Below are positions 30,970 to 39,710 of a stretch of 64,000 nt of DNA, piece by piece. The DNA is from Microbacterium sp. cf046. GTDB taxonomy: Bacteria > Actinomycetota > Actinomycetes > Actinomycetales > Microbacteriaceae. The position numbers and the translations under genes are program-made. The DNA is taken from the NCBI RefSeq assembly GCF_900114345.1, contig NZ_FOZJ01000001.1:62001-126000 (forward strand). The letters are read 5' to 3'. Within the stretch, counting starts at the first letter, position 1. Each line of letters starts with the position of its first letter. Below the pieces are notes generated by a model. It saw nothing but the letters and a program-made list of their open reading frames with translations. It was not told the origin of the DNA and did no database searches.

Positions 30970-31542
30970 ATGGCACTCCCCTGGGACTTCCGCCCGCTCA
31001 CGGGGTCGCGGGTGGGCCTCGAGCTGCTGCGGCCCGATGACTTCGACGCGCTGTACGCGATCCAGTCCGACCCCGAGGTGTGCCGGTATCTGCTCTACGA
31101 GCCCCGGTCGCCGGAGCGCGTGCACGAAGTTCTCGAACGGGATGCCGCGGCCACTCGCCTCGCGACGGGCGAGGACTTCGTGCAGCCTGCGATCCGAGAC
31201 GCGACGGGCCGGCTGATCGGCACGATGTACTTCAAGCTCGCGAGCGTCGAGGACAGGACCGCCGAGATCGGATGGCTCCTCGACCCGCGCTTCCAGGGGC
31301 AGGGATACGCGCGTGAGGCGGCCGCGGTCTTGCTCGATCTGGCGTTCGGCGAGCTCGGACTGCACCGTGTCTATGCGGAGCTCGATCCACGCAACACCGC
31401 CTCGGTCGCGCTCTGCCTGAGGCTCGGCATGCGCGAAGAGGCGTTCCTCCGAGAGAACATGTGGTTCAAGGGCGATTGGGCCGACACCGGGATCTACGCG
31501 ATCCTCGAGCACGAGTGGCGACGTCGGCCTCAGACGCCCTGA
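30970..31542 (+). CDS. GNAT acetyltransferase (RimJ/RimL type)
   Basis: The 190-residue protein has the acetyl-CoA binding motif LLDPRFQGQGYAREAA and the RimJ/RimL-type ending LGLHRVYAELDPRNTASVAL followed by LGMREEAFLRENMWFKGDW. It acetylates an N-terminal or small-molecule amine. Its last 13 bases overlap the antiporter gene on the other strand. Confidence 0.88.
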   Translation: MALPWDFRPLTGSRVGLELLRPDDFDALYAIQSDPEVCRYLLYEPRSPERVHEVLERDAAATRLATGEDFVQPAIRDATGRLIGTMYFKLASVEDRTAEIGWLLDPRFQGQGYAREAAAVLLDLAFGELGLHRVYAELDPRNTASVALCLRLGMREEAFLRENMWFKGDWADTGIYAILEHEWRRRPQTP

Positions 31543-32723
31543 CGCGCTCTGCGCGCGGTCTGCCGGCGCTTGGCCCAGGCCTTGAACGCCTTCGTGTCGG
31601 GCACGCGCGCCAGGATCGGGCCGAGCACGATCGTGATGAGCACGTAGGCGGTGGCCAGCGCCGCCAGTGCCGCGTTCACGCCCGCCGCGACCGCGAGACC
31701 CGCGATCACGATCGAGAACTCGCCACGGGGCGTCAGCGCGAAGCCGGCGCGCCATCGACCTGCTTCGGCGATTCCCGCCCGGCGCGCGGCCCGGTATCCC
31801 GTCGCGACCTTGGTCGCCATGGTCACCACGGCCAGCCCCAGCGCCGGCACGAGCATCGGCAGCAGGTCGGCGGGATCCGTGGAGAGTCCGAAGAACAGGA
31901 AGAACACCGAAGCGAACAGGTCGCGCAGCGGCGTCAGCAGGCGCGCCGCGTGCTCGGCCACCGGCCCCGAGATCGCGATGCCGACCAGGAACGCGCCGAC
32001 CGCCGACGAGACTTTGACCTCGGCGGCCAGTCCCGCCACGAGGAGGGTCAGACCCATCACGGTCAGCAGCAGCACTTCGGCGCTCTTGGACCACACGAGC
32101 CTCGAGACGGCGGCGCCGTGGCGGAGGGCGAGATAGAGGATGACGAGCACCGACGCGAGCGCGATGAGCACCGTCAGGATGCCGCCGCCGAGGTCCATGC
32201 CCACCAGCAGGGCGGTGAGGATCGGCAGGTAGAACGCCATCGCGAGGTCTTCGATCACGAGGATCGAGAGGATCGTCGGGGTCTCGCGGTTGGTGAGGCG
32301 GCCGAGGTCCTGCAGCATCTTCGCGATCACGCCGGAGGAGGACACCCAGGTGATGCCGCCGAGGGCGACTGCCGCGATGGGCCCCCAGCCGAGGATCAGC
32401 GCGAGCAGCACGCCGGGCAGCGCGTTGAGCACCATGTCCAGCAGCCCTGCGACCTTCGAGGTCTTGAGATTGCCGACGAGCTCGCCCGCGCTGTACTCGA
32501 GGCCGAGCATGAGCAGGAGCAGGATGATCCCGATCTCGGCGCCGATCTCGATGAAGTCGCCACCAGCCGTGATGGGGACGAGTCCGCCCTCCCCGAAGAA
32601 CAGGCCAAGGAGCAGGATGAGCGGGATCGATGAGATGCCCAGCCTCGATGCCAGACGGCCGAGCAGGCCTATGCCGAGAAGGAGCGCGCCGATCTCGATG
32701 AGGACGAGCGCGCCGTGTTCCAT
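31530..32723 (-). CDS. CPA2 cation:proton antiporter (KhtU-like)
   Basis: This 397-residue membrane protein has about 12 helices of the Na+/H+ exchanger (KefB/KhtU) fold, with LLLMLGLEYSAGELVGNLK and the FALTPRGEFSIVIAG motif near the C-terminus. The following gene encodes a TrkA-C protein seven bases away, matching the KhtU/KhtT arrangement for K+/H+ antiport. It probably controls K+ efflux and cytoplasmic pH. Confidence 0.87.
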   Translation of the reverse strand: MEHGALVLIEIGALLLGIGLLGRLASRLGISSIPLILLLGLFFGEGGLVPITAGGDFIEIGAEIGIILLLLMLGLEYSAGELVGNLKTSKVAGLLDMVLNALPGVLLALILGWGPIAAVALGGITWVSSSGVIAKMLQDLGRLTNRETPTILSILVIEDLAMAFYLPILTALLVGMDLGGGILTVLIALASVLVILYLALRHGAAVSRLVWSKSAEVLLLTVMGLTLLVAGLAAEVKVSSAVGAFLVGIAISGPVAEHAARLLTPLRDLFASVFFLFFGLSTDPADLLPMLVPALGLAVVTMATKVATGYRAARRAGIAEAGRWRAGFALTPRGEFSIVIAGLAVAAGVNAALAALATAYVLITIVLGPILARVPDTKAFKAWAKRRQTARRARQGV

Positions 32724-32730
32724 GCTGCGA

Positions 32731-33219
32731 TCAGCCGCTCGTGATGATTCGGACGAGCTTGTCCAGTCCCTCGCGGGTGCCGACGGCGACGAGCATGTCG
32801 CCGCTGCCGAGCTTGTCGGCGGGCTCCGGCGCGGGCAGCACGCCCGTGTCGCGGACGATCGCGACGATCGAGCAGCGCGTGCGGGTGCGCGCCTTCGTGT
32901 CGCCGAGCGGCCGGCCCACGAACGGCGAGTCCGCCCGCACCGGGATCTGCTCCATATACAGGCCCGAGAGCTGGTCGCGAAGACCCGCGAGCTGGGTGAG
33001 GATCAGCGATCCGCCGAGCACCTCCGACAGCGCCGTCGCCTCGTCGTCGGTGAGCGCGATCGTCTCGCCCGCGCGGTCCGGATCGTCCTCGTCGGCGAGC
33101 GCGAGCTCGCGACCGCCGTCGCGGAAGTTGATGACCGAGAGACGGCGTCCCTCGTCGGTGAGGATGTCGTGCCGCACTCCGATCCCGGGGAGGTCGGCAC
33201 GCTCGACATGAGCGGGCAT
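32731..33219 (-). CDS. TrkA-C regulatory subunit (KhtT-like)
   Basis: The 162-residue protein has an N-terminal alpha/beta domain and a C-terminal RCK_C (TrkA-C) domain (about 85-160), ending GSGDMLVAVGTREGLDKLVRI. In KhtT the RCK_C domain binds c-di-AMP and gates the antiporter; that is family knowledge. It precedes the antiporter gene by seven bases, so it is the regulatory partner. Confidence 0.83.
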   Translation of the reverse strand: MPAHVERADLPGIGVRHDILTDEGRRLSVINFRDGGRELALADEDDPDRAGETIALTDDEATALSEVLGGSLILTQLAGLRDQLSGLYMEQIPVRADSPFVGRPLGDTKARTRTRCSIVAIVRDTGVLPAPEPADKLGSGDMLVAVGTREGLDKLVRIITSG

Positions 33220-33236
33220 GCGTCCATCATGACACC

Positions 33237-33252
33237 GGATGCCGCGGCATCC
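33237..33252. repeat. 16-bp perfect palindrome GGATGCCGCGGCATCC
   Basis: A fully symmetric 16-mer lies 18 bases upstream of the khtT-like start and within the divergent promoter region. It is built from the GGATGCC/GGCATCC word that is frequent throughout the window. Confidence 0.6.
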
Positions 33253-33358
33253 CGAAATGCGCCCTGTTCGGTGCCCGCACCGCTGTAGCCTGGCCCCGAC
33301 CACCGCATTGCCGCGGCGCGTGCACCGTCGCACCCGCCGTTCACCGAAGGGCTCTAGC

Positions 33359-34741
33359 GTGACCGACATGAGCGATCCCGACGTTCCCCGCATGACGCCC
33401 GACCTGCCGCAGTTCTCGGGCATCACCCCCACCGACGCCCTCGCGACAGCGGTCGGCGCGGAAGGGCCGGGCAGCACACGCAAGCGCGTGGTGCTGGCCT
33501 GGGGTCTGTGGGACTGGGGCTCGTCGGCATTCAACGCCGTGGTCACCACGTTCGTCTTCACCGTCTACCTGACCAGCTCGAGCTTCGGGCCCGAGGGCAC
33601 GGTCGAGGCCCAGCTCGGCTGGGCGCTCGCCGCGGCCGGGCTGCTGATCGCGCTGCTCGCGCCGGTCACGGGGCAGCGCTCCGACACCTCGGGGCGACGC
33701 AAGTTCTGGCTCGCGGTCAACACCTACATCGTCGTGGCGCTCACGGCCGCGATGTTCTTCGTGCAGCCCGATCCGTCGTTCCTCTGGCTCGGCCTGTTCC
33801 TGGTCGCGGCGGGCAACATCTTCTTCGAGTTCGCCGGCGTCAACTACAACGCGATGCTCTCGCAGGTCTCCACGCCCCGATCGATCGGCCGGGTCAGCGG
33901 ATTCGGCTGGGGCATGGGCTACATCGGCGGCATCGTGCTGCTGCTGATCGTGTACTTCGGGTTCATCCAGGGACTGTTCGGCGTGCCCGACGAAGACGGC
34001 CTGCCGATCCGGGTCGCGATGATCGTGTCGGCGATCTGGTTCGGCCTGTTCGCGCTGCCCGTGCTGTTCGCGGTGCCCGAGTACCGCGGCACCGGCGCCA
34101 AGCGCGAGAAGGTCAGCTTCTTCGCCTCGTATGCGCGGCTCGGTCGCGACATCGCCCGGCTCTGGCGCGAATCCCGCCACACGGTCTGGTTCCTGCTGGC
34201 CAGCGCGGTCTTCCGCGACGGTCTGGCGGGCGTGTTCACCTTCGGCGGCGTGCTGGCGGCATCCGTCTTCGGCTTCTCCGCCGGAGAGGTCATCATCTTC
34301 GCCATCGCGGCGAACGTGGTCGCCGGGATCTCGACGATCGCCGTCGGAGCCCTCGACGACCGGCTGGGCGCCAAGCCGGTGATCGTCGCCGCACTGATCG
34401 GCCTGATCGTCTCGGGACTGCTCGTCTTCTTCCTGCACGACGGCGGGCAGATCGTGTTCTGGACCGCGGGGCTCGCGCTGTGCCTCTTCGTCGGTCCGGC
34501 GCAGTCGGCATCCCGCACGTTCCTCGCTCGGATCATCCCGCCGGGCCGCGAGGGCGAGGTGTTCGGGCTGTACGCCACGACCGGCCGCGCGGTGTCGTTC
34601 CTGGCGCCGACGATGTTCGCGATCTTCGTCACCGTGGGCGGGGCGGCGTACTTCGGCATCCTGGGGATCGTGCTGGTGCTCGCGATCGGTCTGGCACTGC
34701 TCATCCCGGTCAAGGCTGTGCAGGAGCGCCTTCACGACTGA
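33359..34741 (+). CDS. MFS transporter, UMF1 type
   Basis: The 460-residue membrane protein has about 12 helices and matches the UMF1/Atg22-like MFS group, with GLWDWGSSAFNAVVTTFVFT in helix 1, PVTGQRSDTSGRRKFWL in the motif A loop, and FVGPAQSASRTFLARIIPPG in the second half. The GTG start at 33359 follows AAGGG; the ATG at 33368 is an alternative. The substrate is unknown. It is divergent from the antiporter pair. Confidence 0.85.
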   Translation: MTDMSDPDVPRMTPDLPQFSGITPTDALATAVGAEGPGSTRKRVVLAWGLWDWGSSAFNAVVTTFVFTVYLTSSSFGPEGTVEAQLGWALAAAGLLIALLAPVTGQRSDTSGRRKFWLAVNTYIVVALTAAMFFVQPDPSFLWLGLFLVAAGNIFFEFAGVNYNAMLSQVSTPRSIGRVSGFGWGMGYIGGIVLLLIVYFGFIQGLFGVPDEDGLPIRVAMIVSAIWFGLFALPVLFAVPEYRGTGAKREKVSFFASYARLGRDIARLWRESRHTVWFLLASAVFRDGLAGVFTFGGVLAASVFGFSAGEVIIFAIAANVVAGISTIAVGALDDRLGAKPVIVAALIGLIVSGLLVFFLHDGGQIVFWTAGLALCLFVGPAQSASRTFLARIIPPGREGEVFGLYATTGRAVSFLAPTMFAIFVTVGGAAYFGILGIVLVLAIGLALLIPVKAVQERLHD

Positions 34742-34752
34742 GCGCGGTCGGG

Positions 34753-35286
34753 CTACTGCGGCCAGGCGTCGGCGAGCTTGGTGAGCAGCCGCGCGAGTTC
34801 GGCCCGCTCCTGGTCGGTGAACGAGCCGAGGGCGGAGTCGATCGCGGTGCGCCGTTCGCCGCGGAACCCGCGGACGATCGCGGATCCGGTCTCCGTCAGC
34901 GCCACCCGCGTGCGCCGCGCGTCGTCGGGGTCCGCCTCGCGTCGCACCAGCCCCATCTCCGCCGCCTGCTGCACGAGCCGCGACGCGCGCGGCTGATCGA
35001 CCCCCACGGCCTCGCCGATCTCGCTCACCGACAGCGGGCCGGATGCCGCTGCGAGTGCTTCGAGGAGCCGGAGACGTGCCGGCCCGCCGAGACGCGGCCC
35101 GGCACCCCACGGCGGGCCGCCCATGCCTTGACGCGGGTCCCCTCGCATCCAGCCCGGCTCGCCGCGGTGATGCGCGTGGCCGGGGCCGTGCCCGCCCTCC
35201 CAGGGAGGACGCGGCATGCGCCGGCCGCGAAGACGGGACAGGGCGGCGGCGATCGCGTCGGCGGGGTCTGAGGATGCGGCGGTCAT
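34753..35286 (-). CDS. MarR-family regulator with His/Gly/Pro-rich insert
   Basis: The 177-residue protein has a winged helix (SVSEIGEAVGVDQPRASRLVQQAAEMGLV, then RREADPDDARRTRVALTETG). The N-terminal 65 residues hold a low-complexity tract with repeated G, P and W and histidines (GGHGPGHAHHRG). It is divergent from a second HTH protein that also has a His-rich tract, and the shared promoter contains two palindromes. It may sense a metal or ligand through the tract; this is inferred. Confidence 0.82.
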   Translation of the reverse strand: MTAASSDPADAIAAALSRLRGRRMPRPPWEGGHGPGHAHHRGEPGWMRGDPRQGMGGPPWGAGPRLGGPARLRLLEALAAASGPLSVSEIGEAVGVDQPRASRLVQQAAEMGLVRREADPDDARRTRVALTETGSAIVRGFRGERRTAIDSALGSFTDQERAELARLLTKLADAWPQ

Positions 35287-35298
35287 GGAAAAGAATTT

Positions 35299-35331
35299 AC
35301 ATGCGACTTGACATATTTCCATATCGCATGT
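35299..35331. promoter_or_regulatory. operator 1 in the divergent MarR promoter
   Basis: ACATGCGA-N17-TCGCATGT is a perfect 8-bp inverted repeat; a nested TGACAT-N13-ATGTCA (35309-35333) lies inside. The region is unusually AT-rich. It covers TTGACA at 35308-35313, so a MarR-type dimer here would block transcription. Confidence 0.7.
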
Positions 35332-35342
35332 CACACTACATA

Positions 35343-35362
35343 TGCATGTTCTTCTACATGCA
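35343..35362. promoter_or_regulatory. operator 2 in the divergent MarR promoter
   Basis: TGCATGT-N6-ACATGCA is a perfect inverted repeat sharing ACATGC with operator 1. It lies 43 bases upstream of the plus-strand HTH gene. Confidence 0.7.
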
Positions 35363-35405
35363 AATACGGCGGCCTCAGAGCGCCGCCCCAAACAAAGGAT
35401 TTCTG

Positions 35406-36305
35406 ATGAACAACGAAGACACCGACTTCAACCGACCTTCCGATGAGGGAACCGCCGGCACCGCCCGTGAGGGCGTGCCCACCGAGCGCACTCCGCTCGG
35501 CTTCTGGCTGCGCACAGTCGACAGCCTGATCACCCGCGAGTTCGCGGCCGCCTTCGACGGCGCCGAGATCGATCGTCGGGACTGGATGCTGCTGAACGCG
35601 CTCTCCGGCGACGTGGAGCTCCCGCCCTTCGCCGAGCGCTTCATCCGCAAGGGAAAGCGCCTGCGCGGCCTCGAGGATCGTGGCTGGGTCGAGGAGTCCG
35701 GCGATGGCACCTGGGTGCTCACCGACGAAGGGCGCACCGCCAAGGAGCAGCTCGCAACCGTCGTGGACGGCATCCGCTCGCGGGTCGCCGGCGCGGTCTC
35801 GCCCGAGGACTACGCCACCACGGTCGCGTCGCTCGAGGCGATCGCCCGCGAACTGGGCTGGGAAGAGGGGCAGCGGATGCCGCGCCGCGGCTTCGGCCGT
35901 GGACGGGGCTTCAGCGGCGGACGCGGATTCGGACCGGGCTTCGGCCGCGGATTCGGTCCCGGCTTCCGCCCGGGCTTCGGTCCCGGGTCCACCGCCGGCT
36001 TCGGCCCCGGCTTCGGCCGCGGATTCGGCCCCGGCTTCAGCCGGTGGGACGACGAGGCGGCGCGCGGCGAGGGCCACGGTCCTCGCGGCGAGCACCCCTG
36101 CCACGAGCACCCGGCGCACCACGCGCACGGCCACGACGCCCACCGCCACGGCGGGCACCACGGGCACGGCGGGCACGGCGGCCGCGGGAAGGGCGAGCGC
36201 TCCGGTCGGGGCGCCGAGCAGGCCTACGAGCGCGGCTTCGACGCCGGGTTCGCCCGCGGACGCTCCGGCGCTGCCGTGGCCGACGCAGCGAACGACACCG
36301 TCTGA
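35406..36305 (+). CDS. winged-helix regulator with Gly/Phe repeats and His-rich tail
   Basis: The 299-residue protein has an HTH-like domain in residues 30-150 (DRRDWMLLNALSG ... LRGLEDRGWVEESGDGTWVLTDEG). Residues 160-212 are a GFGPGFGRGF-type repeat rich in G, F, R and P, and residues 223-257 are His/Gly-rich (HEHPAHHAHGHDAHRHGG). The ATG at 35406 lies seven bases after AAAGGA. It may bind metal or phase-separate through these tracts; the ligand is unknown. It shares a palindromic promoter with a divergent MarR protein. Confidence 0.78.
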   Translation: MNNEDTDFNRPSDEGTAGTAREGVPTERTPLGFWLRTVDSLITREFAAAFDGAEIDRRDWMLLNALSGDVELPPFAERFIRKGKRLRGLEDRGWVEESGDGTWVLTDEGRTAKEQLATVVDGIRSRVAGAVSPEDYATTVASLEAIARELGWEEGQRMPRRGFGRGRGFSGGRGFGPGFGRGFGPGFRPGFGPGSTAGFGPGFGRGFGPGFSRWDDEAARGEGHGPRGEHPCHEHPAHHAHGHDAHRHGGHHGHGGHGGRGKGERSGRGAEQAYERGFDAGFARGRSGAAVADAANDTV

Positions 36306-36378
36306 CGCTGCTGAGACCTGGAGGGGCACGATCCGTTCGCGGGTCGTGCCCCTTCGGCGTGCGGGCAGAATGAGACGC

Positions 36379-37092
36379 ATGCCGACCCCCGCACTGCTCG
36401 CGATCTCGCACGGCACGTCCTCGCCGGCGGGACAGGCCGCCGTCGAGGCGCTGGTCACCGCGGTCGCCGCCCGGCTTCCCGGCGTGCACGTGCGGCTCGG
36501 TCATGTAGACGTGCAGCAGCCCGATGTGGCGGCATCCCTCGCCGCGCTCGCCGACGACGAGCCCGCCGTCATCGTGCCGCTGCTGCTGTCGGCGGGCTAT
36601 CACGTCCGGATCGACCTTCGGGAGCAGTCGAAGGGCCATGAGGACGTCTCGATCTCGCCCGCGCTCGGACCCGACCCCCGGCTGGTCGAGGTGCTCGCCG
36701 CACGCCTCGCCGCGCTCGATATCGGGGAGGGCGACGCGATCGTGCTGGCAGTGGCCGGCTCGAGCGACGAGCGCGCCAACGAGGACTGCCACGTGACCGC
36801 GCGCATGCTCGCCGAGCGGGTCGGACGCCACGTCGCCGTGGGGTTCCTCGCCGCCGCCGAACCGCGTCTCGGCCCGGCGGTGGTTGCCGCGCGGGAGGGC
36901 GGCCGTCGGGCGGTGGTCGCGAACTATCTCCTCGCGCCCGGCTACTTCCACGACCTGGCCGTGCGGCTCGCCGACGGCAGCCCGGTCGCGCGCCCGCTGC
37001 TGGACGACGACGAGCCCGGAGAGTCCCTCGTCGAGCTCGTCATCGATCGCTATCGCGCCGGAGCGGTCGACGCCTCCGCGTCAACTGCATGA
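36379..37092 (+). CDS. CbiX/SirB-like sirohydrochlorin chelatase
   Basis: The 237-residue protein has two CbiX-type half domains: LLAISHGTSSPAG (His of the N-terminal metal site) with LLLSAGYHVRIDL, and VLAVAGSSDERANED with NYLLAPGYFHDLA in the second half. It would insert Fe2+ into sirohydrochlorin to form siroheme. It stands 126 bases before sulfite reductase and serves the same pathway as cobA downstream. Start ATG 36379; ATG 36370 in frame is an alternative. Both lack a clear ribosome site. Confidence 0.83.
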   Translation: MPTPALLAISHGTSSPAGQAAVEALVTAVAARLPGVHVRLGHVDVQQPDVAASLAALADDEPAVIVPLLLSAGYHVRIDLREQSKGHEDVSISPALGPDPRLVEVLAARLAALDIGEGDAIVLAVAGSSDERANEDCHVTARMLAERVGRHVAVGFLAAAEPRLGPAVVAAREGGRRAVVANYLLAPGYFHDLAVRLADGSPVARPLLDDDEPGESLVELVIDRYRAGAVDASASTA

Positions 37093-37218
37093 CGCTGTGT
37101 GACGCCGCGTAACGGCGCTTGACGTCACATTTCACCCTCTGCGGGCGGGCACCTAGCTTCGCAGAGTGGGCAGCTCCGCGCCCGCACCCGGGGACGCCCG
37201 GGATTCCGGGAGGCCATT

Positions 37219-38970
37219 GTGACCATCAGCGACATCGGGCAGGACGGCGCATCGTCGCGCGCCGCGCTCATCGCGACCGAAGGCGCACGTGCCCGCGCAC
37301 CTCGACCGTCGTCCAAACCGAACGGGCAGTGGAAGCTCGACGGGAAGGCCCCGCTCAACGGGAACGAGGAGTGGAAGCAGGTCGATGACGGCCTGAGCGT
37401 GCGCGATCGCATCGAGAACATCTACTCCAAGGGCGGTTTCGCCTCGATCGACCCGACCGATCTGCACGGCCGCTTCCGCGTGTGGGGGCTGTACACCCAG
37501 CGCAAGCCCGGCATCGACGGCGGCCGCACGGCGACCCTCGAGCCGCACGAGCTCGAGGACGAGTACTTCATGCTGCGCGTCCGCATCGACGGCGGCCAGC
37601 TGACCACGAAGCAGCTGCGCGTCATCGCGGGCATCTCCACCGAGTTCGGCCGCGAGACCGCGGACCTGACCGACCGCCAGAACATCCAGCTGCACTGGAT
37701 CGAGGTGGAGTCGATGCCCGAGATCTGGCGGCGCCTCGAGGCGGTCGGGCTCGGCACGACGGAGGCGTGCGGCGACGTGCCGCGCGTCGTGCTCGGCTCG
37801 CCCGTCGCCGGCATCTCGGTCGACGAACTCATCGACCCGACGCCCCAGATCGACGAGATCACCTCGCGCTTCATCGGCGACGCGTCGCTGGCGAACCTGC
37901 CCCGCAAGTTCAAGACGGCGATCACCGGCCACCCGAGCCAGGACGTCGTGCACGAGATCAACGACGTCGCCTTCGTGGCGGTCGACCACCCCGAGCTCGG
38001 CATCGGCTACGACCTCTGGGTCGGGGGCGGGCTGTCCACCGCGCCCCGCCTCGGCGAGCGCCTCGGTGTGTTCGTGGCTCCCGAGCGGGTGGCGGAAGCA
38101 TGGCATGGGGTGGCCCAGATCTTCCGCGACTACGGCTATCGGCGACTGCGGAACAAGGCGCGCCTGAAGTTCCTCCTGGCCGAGTGGGGCACGGAGAAAT
38201 TCCGCCAGGTGCTGCAGGACGAGTACCTCGGCTACGAGCTGCCCGACGGACCGGCGGCGCCGAAGCCTCTGGCGCACGGCGACCATGTCGGAGTGCACCG
38301 CCAGAAGGACGGCCGGTTCTACGTCGGCGTCACGCCGATCGTGGGCCGCGTGTCCGGCCCGACGCTGGCCAGGCTCGCCGACCTGATCGAGGAGCACGGC
38401 TCCACGCGCCTGCGAACCACGCCGCACCAGAAGCTGGTGATCCTCGACATCCCCGAAGACCGCGTCGAATCGCTGATCTCCGGCCTTGACGAGCTGGGAC
38501 TGTCGGCCCGGCCGAGCCTGATCCGCCGCGGGACGATCGCGTGCACGGGCATCGAGTTCTGCAAGCTGGCGATCGTCGAGACGAAGGCATACGCGACGGA
38601 TGCCGTGCTCGCGCTCGAGGAGCGGCTGGCGGGCATCGACCTGCCGCACCCGATCTCGCTCCACGTGAACGGATGCCCGAACTCGTGCGCGCGCATCCAG
38701 ACCGCCGACATCGGACTCAAGGGCCAGCTCGTGATGATCGACGGCGAGCAGGTGCCGGGATACCAGGTGCACCTCGGCGGTGGGCTCGCCAATGCCGACC
38801 GCGAGAGCGCCGAGCTCGGTCGCACGGTGCGCGGACTCAAGGTGAGCGCCGACGGGATCGCCGACTACACCGAGCGGGTCGTCCGCCGCTTCCTGGAAGA
38901 CCGGGATGCCGCATCCGACGAGACCTTCGCCCAATGGGCGCACCGCGCCGAAGAGGAGGCACTGCAATGA
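37219..38970 (+). CDS. sir: ferredoxin-dependent sulfite reductase
   Basis: The 583-residue siroheme protein contains the [4Fe-4S]-siroheme ligands: Cys442 and Cys448 in ACTGIEFCK, and Cys486 and Cys490 in NGCPNSC. The two-fold nitrite/sulfite reductase fold is complete. It reduces sulfite to sulfide with six electrons from ferredoxin. Nitrite reductase is the alternative, but the cysHDN neighbours decide for sulfite. GTG start at 37219 is preceded by GGGAGG. It overlaps cysH by four bases. Confidence 0.93.
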   Translation: MTISDIGQDGASSRAALIATEGARARAPRPSSKPNGQWKLDGKAPLNGNEEWKQVDDGLSVRDRIENIYSKGGFASIDPTDLHGRFRVWGLYTQRKPGIDGGRTATLEPHELEDEYFMLRVRIDGGQLTTKQLRVIAGISTEFGRETADLTDRQNIQLHWIEVESMPEIWRRLEAVGLGTTEACGDVPRVVLGSPVAGISVDELIDPTPQIDEITSRFIGDASLANLPRKFKTAITGHPSQDVVHEINDVAFVAVDHPELGIGYDLWVGGGLSTAPRLGERLGVFVAPERVAEAWHGVAQIFRDYGYRRLRNKARLKFLLAEWGTEKFRQVLQDEYLGYELPDGPAAPKPLAHGDHVGVHRQKDGRFYVGVTPIVGRVSGPTLARLADLIEEHGSTRLRTTPHQKLVILDIPEDRVESLISGLDELGLSARPSLIRRGTIACTGIEFCKLAIVETKAYATDAVLALEERLAGIDLPHPISLHVNGCPNSCARIQTADIGLKGQLVMIDGEQVPGYQVHLGGGLANADRESAELGRTVRGLKVSADGIADYTERVVRRFLEDRDAASDETFAQWAHRAEEEALQ

Positions 38971-39710
38971 CCGTCTCCCTCGCACCCCGAGCCACGGTTC
39001 GCCGCGGCCACGATGAGCTGCGCGCCCTCGCCGAGGCCGGCAACATCGAACTCGGCAGCCTCACCGACCACGAGGCCTCGCCCGCGGAGGTCGTCGCCTG
39101 GGTGGCGTCCAACTTCGGGGCGGATGCCGCCGCCGTGGCGTGTTCGATGGCCGACGCCGCACTGCCCCACCTGGTCGCCGAGCAGCTGCCCGGCGTGGAC
39201 GTCCTGTTCCTTGACACCGGATACCACTTCGCCGAGACCCGCGTCACCCGCGACGAGGTGGGCCGCGCGCTCGACGTGCGGATCGTCGATGTGCTGCCGA
39301 CGCAGACCGTGGCCGAGCAGGATGCCGAGTTCGGCGAGAAGCTCTACTCACGCGATCCGGGGCTGTGCTGCGCGCGCCGCAAGGTCGAGCCGCTGCAGGA
39401 TGCGCTCGGCGGCTACGAGGTGTGGTTCACCGGCGTCCGCCGCGAAGAGGCGCCGACTCGCGCGAACACCCCGCTGATCGCCTGGGACGAGCGGAACGGC
39501 CTGGTCAAGGTCAACCCGGTCGCGGCGTGGAGCTTCGACGACCTGCTCGACTACGCGGGGCTGCACCAGGTGCCGGTGAACCTGCTCGTGAGCAACGGCT
39601 ACCCGTCGATCGGGTGCGAGCCGTGCACGGCCAGGGTCGAGCCCGGCGCTGACCCGCGCTCGGGCCGCTGGGCCGGTCTGTCCAAGACCGAATGCGGGTT
39701 GCACCTATGA
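38967..39710 (+). CDS. cysH: adenylyl-sulfate (APS) reductase
   Basis: The 247-residue protein carries the four cysteines of the iron-sulfur cluster of APS reductases (Cys134-Cys135 and Cys217-Cys220) and the catalytic Cys243 in ECGLHL near the C-terminus. The cluster cysteines mean it uses APS rather than PAPS, consistent with the lack of an APS kinase gene in the operon. It produces sulfite. Both ends overlap neighbours by four bases (ATGA). Confidence 0.93.
   Translation: MTVSLAPRATVRRGHDELRALAEAGNIELGSLTDHEASPAEVVAWVASNFGADAAAVACSMADAALPHLVAEQLPGVDVLFLDTGYHFAETRVTRDEVGRALDVRIVDVLPTQTVAEQDAEFGEKLYSRDPGLCCARRKVEPLQDALGGYEVWFTGVRREEAPTRANTPLIAWDERNGLVKVNPVAAWSFDDLLDYAGLHQVPVNLLVSNGYPSIGCEPCTARVEPGADPRSGRWAGLSKTECGLHL

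Noticed and set aside
37093..37218. A promoter for sulfite reductase (TTGACG at 37119)
   Set aside because: No -10 box lies at a proper distance; small dyads such as CGCCG-N5-CGGCG are present but no regulator site could be named.
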